A stretch of 64,000 nt of DNA. Origin: Mojavia pulchra JT2-VF2. Lineage in GTDB: Bacteria > Cyanobacteriota > Cyanobacteriia > Cyanobacteriales > Nostocaceae. Below are positions 58,645 through 64,000 of the stretch, piece after piece. Each line of letters opens with the position of its first letter. Within the stretch, counting starts at the first letter, position 1. Location: assembly GCA_019359325.1 (NCBI GenBank), contig JAHHHN010000001.1:372001-436000 (forward strand), written 5' to 3'. A model generated the notes under the pieces. The model was not told the origin of the DNA, did not search any database, and was given only the letters and a program-made list of their open reading frames with translations. A program made the translations under genes and the position numbers.

Positions 58645-60036
58645 GTGCCTGTGTCTCAATTGCCCTCTCAACCCACTGACAGTAATAGTAGTGCCGCGAC
58701 AGATGTTACTCCCGTCGTAGCGCTCAAAGAACTCGTGTCAAGGCTGCACCGGGAACAGAACAAAATTCAGGATTTGTTAAGTTCATTAGGATTTGCCCTC
58801 AGAAGCTTCAATAATTTAAATCAATTTTTGGAGCTAATCCCGCTGATGGCAACCAGAGTCACAGATGGGGACGGCAGCGCCCTATTTCTTTACAAACCTA
58901 ACGGTCAAGTTAGATTAGAACAATTACACTGGCAAGACAGTCGCCAGCGCAAGAACATCCGCAAAGCGCTAGAAACAGCTACTAGTCAAATCACACTTGT
59001 GCCCAGTAGTGCTCCTCTAGCAACTGCTACGGGGATGTTGGATGATCAGATGCATCGTTACTTGGGGCCAGATGTACAAATTTTTGGCACGGCTATTTTA
59101 GTAAAGCATACAGAACGAGGCTGGCTATATGTCTTGAGCCGCGATCCAGAATATAGCTGGACAGAAACCAGACAAAAGTTAGTCAGGTTGGTGGCAGATC
59201 AAACAGCAGTAGCGATCGAAAACGATGAACTAGCAGTAGAATTACGGAAAAAAGAACGCCTAGATCAAGAACTAGAAATTGGCGCAGAAATTCAACGGCG
59301 ACTACTACCACGCCAATGTCCCTACATCCCGGGTGCAGTGCTGGCTGCACGCTGTAAACCAGCTAATCGTGTGGGTGGGGACTACTACGACTTTATTGCC
59401 ACTAATAAAAATCAGATTCAGCTACATACTACAAACGGTTTGGAAGCTGGTTCTTGGGGCTTGGTAATTGGAGATGTCATGGGCAAAGGCGTTCCCGCAG
59501 GGCTAATTATGACAATGATGCGGGGAATGCTACGGGGAGAGGTATTACATGGTAATTCCCCATCCAAAATCTTGCAAAACTTAAATCGAGTCATGTATGC
59601 GGATTTGGAAAATTCCCACCGCTTTGTGACGTTATTTTACTCAGAATATAATCCCCAAACCCGAATTTTGTCTTATAGCAATGCTGCACATAATCCTCCT
59701 TTGTGGTGGCATGCAGCAACCAAAACTGTAACCCGATTAGATACCTTGGGAATGCTTATTGGTTTAGATGCCAATAGCCAATATGAAGATGCCCACGCAC
59801 AACTAGAGCCTGGGGATACAATTATTTACTATACAGATGGCTTGACTGATGCCGCAGCTGCGGGTGGCGATCGCTTCGATGAAGAAAACTTCGTCGCTTC
59901 CTTCAGTGCTGCTTGTAGGTATTGCGACGGGCCGGAAGAAATTGTAGATTATTTGTTTGACCAAGTTCAGCAATTCGTTGGTGATGAAAAACAAAACACC
60001 GATGACATGACATTAGTTGTTCTACAAATCGAATAG
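58645..60036 (+). CDS. GAF-domain SpoIIE/RsbU-type serine phosphatase
   Basis: A 463-aa PP2C-type phosphatase for partner-switching or second-messenger signalling. An N-terminal sensor region (about 50-195) looks like a GAF domain (FNNLNQFLELIPLMATRVTDG ... QTAVAIEND). A helical linker with EIGAEIQRRLLP (about 211-222) precedes the SpoIIE domain, which has metal-binding GGDYYDF, IGDVMGKGVPAGL, YYTDGLTD and TDDMTLV. The start codon is GTG (58645). No cognate anti-sigma or STAS protein is next to it. Confidence 0.93.
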   Translation: MPVSQLPSQPTDSNSSAATDVTPVVALKELVSRLHREQNKIQDLLSSLGFALRSFNNLNQFLELIPLMATRVTDGDGSALFLYKPNGQVRLEQLHWQDSRQRKNIRKALETATSQITLVPSSAPLATATGMLDDQMHRYLGPDVQIFGTAILVKHTERGWLYVLSRDPEYSWTETRQKLVRLVADQTAVAIENDELAVELRKKERLDQELEIGAEIQRRLLPRQCPYIPGAVLAARCKPANRVGGDYYDFIATNKNQIQLHTTNGLEAGSWGLVIGDVMGKGVPAGLIMTMMRGMLRGEVLHGNSPSKILQNLNRVMYADLENSHRFVTLFYSEYNPQTRILSYSNAAHNPPLWWHAATKTVTRLDTLGMLIGLDANSQYEDAHAQLEPGDTIIYYTDGLTDAAAAGGDRFDEENFVASFSAACRYCDGPEEIVDYLFDQVQQFVGDEKQNTDDMTLVVLQIE

Positions 60037-60054
60037 TTCTTAGCCATTAGTTCT

Positions 60055-61053
60055 TCAAAACACAATTGACCAACCCTGCTTTTGAGAATCTTGCTTGGTA
60101 TAAGAGACACCATCAATCTTGATTCCATTGTTATCAAGTAGGGTAATAATGCCGCCATTATTATCTAGTTGGATGCCGTTTTTGTCTAAAGGTACTTTGA
60201 CAACTTCGCCCGCATTGATAGTACCACTGAGGCGTTGTTTGCGTTTAAGGCGATCGGCAATTGCCCAACCACTCAAATCAACTTGATCGGGTGAGGTATT
60301 GATTAAAGTCACAGTCTCCTTACCGACGTCATCGCCATAAGGATTTACCAAAGCAGCAATAATACGGACTGCCGCAGTTGCCGCGATCGGTGTAATATCA
60401 TCTATTCTGTTACCAGTAATATCGTCAGTATGGAAAGATTGGGACTGAAAAGCTAAAAAGATGCCTACCCACTGATTCCGAGCCGGATAGTGTATTAACA
60501 GTCCACCATCTTGCCAAACACCATTGTCTTTTTGAAATTGACCGACACTACCCTGGTTAAAGTGGATGTCGTGAATACCGTTACCAGGAAGAAAACCAAA
60601 ATACTTGTCCTTCAAATCTTCTTCCGGGCCCCACCTTTCACCAAAGGGATATAAAACGGCTTCTGGTGAAGCGATCGCTCTGGCAATATATAATTCTAGC
60701 AACTCGTTAAGGTCATTGTCCGGCCCTGGAACGTTGTATGGCAAAGCCTTCATCAGCTTCGGGTCAAACAAGTTTCCTCGAATGTAATCTAAAGCTACTC
60801 CCCCAGGTTTGCTTTCTAATTCGTTGAAACCGAAATCTAACTCTTGCAATTCCTTAGTAATGGGATGCGAAAAGTTTTCGTCGATAAAGTAAAGCAATTC
60901 TGAAGGACTTTGCTTGGATTTGACATTGATGGCGATGCGATACTTATTTTTCTTGTCGTCAGTCACCAGAACTTGGTAATGAGGAGTCGGGCCTTCACCA
61001 AGCTTGCGATCTACAGCCTGGGATTTTAGAACACCGTAATTTTTTAAGGGCAT
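60055..61053 (-). CDS. DUF2278 protein with C-terminal lamin-tail domain
   Basis: This 332-aa protein has a DUF2278 region (1-235) with the start LKNYGVLKSQAVDRKLGEGP and conserved HDIHFNQGS. The C-terminal 85 residues (KETVTLINTSPDQVDLSGWA ... IKIDGVSYT) read as a lamin-tail domain, a beta-sandwich found in secreted or DNA-linked bacterial proteins. No signal peptide is seen. The function is unknown; it is convergent with the phosphatase gene, whose stop lies 18 bp away. Confidence 0.78.
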   Translation of the reverse strand: MPLKNYGVLKSQAVDRKLGEGPTPHYQVLVTDDKKNKYRIAINVKSKQSPSELLYFIDENFSHPITKELQELDFGFNELESKPGGVALDYIRGNLFDPKLMKALPYNVPGPDNDLNELLELYIARAIASPEAVLYPFGERWGPEEDLKDKYFGFLPGNGIHDIHFNQGSVGQFQKDNGVWQDGGLLIHYPARNQWVGIFLAFQSQSFHTDDITGNRIDDITPIAATAAVRIIAALVNPYGDDVGKETVTLINTSPDQVDLSGWAIADRLKRKQRLSGTINAGEVVKVPLDKNGIQLDNNGGIITLLDNNGIKIDGVSYTKQDSQKQGWSIVF

Positions 61054-61238
61054 CTATGTTCTCCAAAATTGTTTGCTGCTACGAACAACATTTCTAGGAC
61101 TTACGCACTGATGAGTTTGTCTGTTGAGGCTGGGGGTTAAGGGTATGAAATATAAAGCTTTTGAACACTTTTGTCTTTAAATCCTCATATCTTACCTACC
61201 AAAGCCTTTTATGTAATTTAAGTACAAGTTAAATTACT

Positions 61239-61353
61239 AGGACTTACGCACTGAAGTCTGAAACCCTGATCCCCCCTAACCCCCCTTCAAAAAGGGGGAA
61301 CGTCTAAAGCCCCCCTTTTTAAGGGGGTTGGGGGATCTGAGTGCGTAAGTTCT
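61239..61353. mobile_element. MITE copy C (ggacttacgcact ends)
   Basis: Inverted ends aggacttacgcactga and gagtgcgtaagttct have the same inner arms as copies A and B, and there is no nested insertion. A solo end (aggacttacgcactgatg) lies at about 61095, 145 bp away. Confidence 0.85.
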
Positions 61354-61471
61354 GATTACTTAGATTAATACGCATATTTTCAATTTATTAATCATGTAAC
61401 ATCACAATCTTGCCTAAGTATGATTAGATACGGTAGTACCCTGGAGGGTGATTTGTTGAGTCTGTAAGCAC

Positions 61472-62095
61472 TTACCGATAAACCAACCCTAACCAATGGG
61501 GGTAAGCATAAGAATCTATAATTAGCAATCTTGTCCCTTGATAAGTATTGAATACCCAGCTGGCTGTGGCTTGAAGATTTTCCATCAGATAGTTATTTTC
61601 GCCAAAAGCTTCAAAGGCAAGACTCCACCAAGCATTCTCTTGAATCACCAAATTAGTAATTTCTACACGGCAACCATTAGCGATACGTTCCTGATCTGAA
61701 ACAGGTTGTGCTGTCAAATCAGCTAAAACTTGAAAAAGTTGCGAATAGCGAACTTTCTGCACACTCACCCACAAAGGGTTCCCCAAAACCATTGCAGGCT
61801 GAAAACTTTCTTGTGTCGAGTCCTCACACAACCATTTTCCCCATTTCTCTGGCTGACCTGCAACTGATTCCCCAAAACGCACAACGCTGAATTCTGCTTG
61901 CCGCCATTTGACTTCCAGCCTTCCTTGCCGCAGTTTTATACCGAGATAATCACATCCTGGCGAGTAAAGATAAATGTCTTCCCGTGCTTCTGGTGATTGT
62001 AACGGATCAATCAAACAATTTTGCTGAAACCAAAGTTTAATATCTTCGGGAAGCTTGCCAGGATAAAACCAGCGCAATTCGTTACTGATCAACAT
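61472..62095 (-). CDS. Hypothetical protein, possibly CYTH-like
   Basis: A 207-aa soluble protein begins MLISNELRWFYPGKLPEDIK. Early acidic and basic positions (ELRWF, EDIYLYSPGCDYLGIKLRQG, LEVKWR) follow the alternating pattern of CYTH-type beta-tunnel phosphatases, but the similarity is loose. No transmembrane segments are visible. It is divergent from cyanoP with 147 bp between the starts. If CYTH-like, it would bind a triphosphate or phosphate substrate. Confidence 0.7.
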   Translation of the reverse strand: MLISNELRWFYPGKLPEDIKLWFQQNCLIDPLQSPEAREDIYLYSPGCDYLGIKLRQGRLEVKWRQAEFSVVRFGESVAGQPEKWGKWLCEDSTQESFQPAMVLGNPLWVSVQKVRYSQLFQVLADLTAQPVSDQERIANGCRVEITNLVIQENAWWSLAFEAFGENNYLMENLQATASWVFNTYQGTRLLIIDSYAYPHWLGLVYR

Positions 62096-62242
62096 AGATT
62101 AGGTTTTAGATTTTTGTGCATCTGTCTTGATGCATCTTCTCATTTCCCCAGGTAGGGTATCATCCGAAGCGTACCTGTTGATGGGACAATGAGAAATTGT
62201 GCTTGCCTTGTTTTGCTTCCAGGCCAAAGGAATCTATAAAAA

Positions 62243-62788
62243 ATGTGGAAACGAATTGCATTAATGTTGCTATTAGTATTGAGCTTCAGTCTGAGTAATT
62301 CTGGTGTAGCGGCTGCGGCTGGACTCAAAAGCTTTGTAAACACTAGTAATGGCTATGAGTTCTCATATCCTAATGGCTGGGTGCAAGTTAAAGTTGCTAA
62401 CGGCCCTGATGTGGTGTTCCACGATTTAATAGAGATCAGTGAAAATGTCTCAGTAGTGATTAGTCCTGTTCCTGAAGGCGAAACTTTAGCACAACTGGGA
62501 ACACCAACAGAAGTAGGGTATAAGCTGGGTAAAGCTGCTCTCGCTCCTGCTGACTCTGGACGTACAGCTGAGTTAGTCAATGCCTTTGAGCGGGAATCTA
62601 ACGGTAAGACATACTATATTTTAGAGTACGCAGTTAAACTGCCCAATCAACAGCAACGGCACAACATTGCTAGCGTCGCTGTTAGCCGTGGTAAACTTTT
62701 TACTTTTAATGCCTCAATTCCTGAAAAACGTTGGCAGAAACTTAAACCAGCTATAGAAGAAGTTGTCAGTTCTTTTTTGGTTTATTAA
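62243..62788 (+). CDS. PsbP family protein (CyanoP)
   Basis: CyanoP is a lumenal PSII assembly factor of the PsbP fold, 181 aa. Residues 1-26 are a signal peptide. The PsbP domain is clear: SNGYEFSYPNGWVQVKVANG, VVFHDLIEISENVSVVISPV, SGRTAELVNAFER, YYILEYAVKLP and QQRHNIASVAVSRGKLFT. Unlike the Synechocystis form, no lipobox Cys is present (the signal end is NSGVAAAAG), so it may not be a lipoprotein. It stands ahead of maf by 75 bp on the same strand. Confidence 0.9.
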   Translation: MWKRIALMLLLVLSFSLSNSGVAAAAGLKSFVNTSNGYEFSYPNGWVQVKVANGPDVVFHDLIEISENVSVVISPVPEGETLAQLGTPTEVGYKLGKAALAPADSGRTAELVNAFERESNGKTYYILEYAVKLPNQQQRHNIASVAVSRGKLFTFNASIPEKRWQKLKPAIEEVVSSFLVY

Positions 62789-62863
62789 TTGATAATGGGG
62801 AATGGGTCAAGGTTAATAGGTAATTTTTAATTCGTCTTTTCCCCTTTTCTTTCTAGTTTAGAT

Positions 62864-63457
62864 ATGGGCATTCCATCTTTTGTACTTGCCTCTGCTTCGC
62901 CGGCGCGACGCCGTTTACTGCAAACTGTTGGTATTGAACCGATAGTTTGTCCTAGTGACTTTGATGAGTCACAAATCCAATTAGATGATCCTGGCCAATT
63001 GGTGCAAACTTTATCCCAGCGCAAGGCGGAAACTGTGGTTCCGCAGTTTGAAGCAGCTTTGATCATGGGTTGTGATTCGGTTTTGGCTGTCAATGGCGAG
63101 ATTCATGGTAAACCCGCAAACTCTACCGAAGCGATCGCCCGTTGGCAGATAATGCAAGGTAACTTTGGCGACCTCTACACTGGTCATACCTTGATTGACC
63201 TTGCTAAAAACCGCACGGTGGTCAAATGTCAGGTTACCAGAGTTTATTTTGCTCAAATGAGCGATCGCGACATTCAAGCTTATGTTGCTACAGGCGAACC
63301 CCTCAAATGTGCTGGGGCCTTTGCCTTAGAAGGTTTCGGTAGTCTATTCGTGGAAAAAATAGAAGGTTGTCACAGCAACGTCATTGGCTTAAGTCTACCG
63401 TTGCTGCGGCACATGCTAGCCGAACTAGGATACAACGTGATTGATTTTTGGCAATAA
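62864..63457 (+). CDS. maf: Maf-family nucleoside triphosphate pyrophosphatase
   Basis: Maf hydrolyses non-canonical or pyrimidine NTPs to the NMP. The 197-aa protein has the family start [20 protein letters not shown] (5-24), the acidic SDFDES, and the conserved [12 protein letters not shown] and [12 protein letters not shown] segments. YTGHTLID and [16 protein letters not shown] complete the fold. The ATG at 62864 follows tctagtttagat. It probably shares a transcript with cyanoP upstream. Confidence 0.95.
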   Translation: MGIPSFVLASASPARRRLLQTVGIEPIVCPSDFDESQIQLDDPGQLVQTLSQRKAETVVPQFEAALIMGCDSVLAVNGEIHGKPANSTEAIARWQIMQGNFGDLYTGHTLIDLAKNRTVVKCQVTRVYFAQMSDRDIQAYVATGEPLKCAGAFALEGFGSLFVEKIEGCHSNVIGLSLPLLRHMLAELGYNVIDFWQ

Positions 63458-63472
63458 GTTATTTGTCTACAA

Positions 63473-63727
63473 CTAATAACAAAACTGCCTAGTATGCAGT
63501 ATTGCTTCTCCATGATCTGGAATCCAAGCTAGCCACTCATCTTGTGAAACCGGACACAATAATAGTGCTTCCTCAAAACTAAAGGGATTGGGAAGTTGCA
63601 ACAGTTTCACCCAGGTAGAAGCTGCAAACTTCTGTGGTGACTCGTTGGAGTAAAACTTGTTGGTAACATCCAGATTCTGCCTTCTGAGTTGCACTGCAAA
63701 ATCTGGTTTCTCAGAATCTAGTTTCAT
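63473..63727 (-). CDS. Small conserved-looking hypothetical protein
   Basis: An 84-aa acidic protein begins MKLDSEKPDFAVQLRRQNLD and ends AWIPDHGEAILHTRQFCY. No membrane helix, signal or known motif is visible. The codon use and the lack of competing frames suggest it is real. It converges on maf with 15 bp between stops. I do not recognise a family. Confidence 0.6.
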   Translation of the reverse strand: MKLDSEKPDFAVQLRRQNLDVTNKFYSNESPQKFAASTWVKLLQLPNPFSFEEALLLCPVSQDEWLAWIPDHGEAILHTRQFCY

Positions 63728-63825
63728 AGCTGATGGACTAATTTCAAATTATTTCTGTAACTCAGGATACAAAATAAATAATCCTGTTGAAAAGCAACCG
63801 TTTTATAACTTTACAGAAAGTCGGC

Positions 63826-64000
63826 GATTCATCCCATCCTTAGAAGAAGTGGGATTTCGCGGGCATGGCGAATGGGGCATAGGAAAGAATGCCAATGCCC
63901 AATCACGCCAGTTGCCTCAAGTCGGGAAACCCGCCTAGGGCAGTGGCTCCCCAATGCCCCAAGTCAAGGGGAAGATTCATCTCACCCCTAGAAGAAGTGG
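63826..64000. repeat. Repeat cluster at the window end
   Basis: A 27-bp direct repeat (63826-63852 and 63974-64000; 24 of 27 identical, type gattcatc...agaagaagtgg) flanks a palindromic dispersed repeat (about 63903-63945: cgccagttgcctcaagtcgg / gaaacccgcctagggcagtgg), which matches the unit nested in MITE copy A. Confidence 0.7.

Overview
The window is chromosomal DNA of a filamentous, probably hormogonium-forming cyanobacterium of the Nostoc/Anabaena/Calothrix type. The evidence is petC-petA, CyanoP, the cyanobacterial DUF3067, DUF3611, DUF502 and HpsJ families, many HIP1 palindromes (GCGATCGC), heptanucleotide-type short tandem repeats between genes, and an hps (hormogonium polysaccharide) locus. 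The exact genus cannot be fixed from the sequence alone. I found no tRNA, rRNA, CRISPR array, prophage or complete insertion sequence.

Layout. 0.1-8.2 kb: photosynthesis and export (petA, petC, DUF3067, tatC), a soluble lytic transglycosylase and an FAD-dependent ring hydroxylase. 8.2-9.3 kb: no protein gene, but a 270-bp inverted-repeat element and a strong candidate structured small RNA with its own promoter and terminator. 9.3-14.6 kb: a carotenoid oxygenase, a small beta-barrel-like protein, a histidine phosphatase, then a patch of decay: a gene with an in-frame stop, a PIN/antitoxin pair with a half-duplicated antitoxin and a 21-nt array, and the 3' remnant of a CHAT-TPR gene. 14.6-24.5 kb: an M14-type deacylase, era, a NarL-type response regulator between two tandem-repeat arrays, DUF3611, a RecQ with a UvrD-like tail, two tandem TspO proteins, a VanX-type dipeptidase, yidD and a phytol/polyprenol kinase. 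24.5-38.4 kb: a Trp-rich membrane protein, an amidase, ribBA, argC, eno, gloA, clpB, a glycosyltransferase stub and two overlapping glycosyltransferases. 38.5-41 kb: htpG and rpmB. 41.8-53.6 kb: the hps locus (giant HpsA, pseudopilins HpsB/C/D, glycosyltransferase HpsE, an extra pseudopilin, a TIGR04282-type transferase, HpsJ and a GT2 enzyme). 54-64 kb: DUF502, nusB, ftsY, a SpoIIE-type phosphatase, DUF2278 plus lamin-tail protein, a possible CYTH-like protein, cyanoP, maf and a small hypothetical.

How parts work together. The Rieske protein carries a twin-arginine signal and lies next to tatC, the Tat translocase core, so a Tat client and its exporter are neighbours. The lytic transglycosylase, amidase and VanX-like dipeptidase are three scattered peptidoglycan-remodelling enzymes. 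ClpB and HtpG are stress chaperones. The hps genes run in one direction with short gaps and look like one long transcription unit for a type IV pilus-like polysaccharide secretion system used in gliding.

Small non-autonomous elements are numerous. One 82-bp element has a perfect 10-bp target duplication. A family with ends like ggacttacgcact has three copies, one carrying a nested repeat and one lying between rpmB and its terminator. Dispersed palindromes have also been absorbed into the coding sequence of ribBA.
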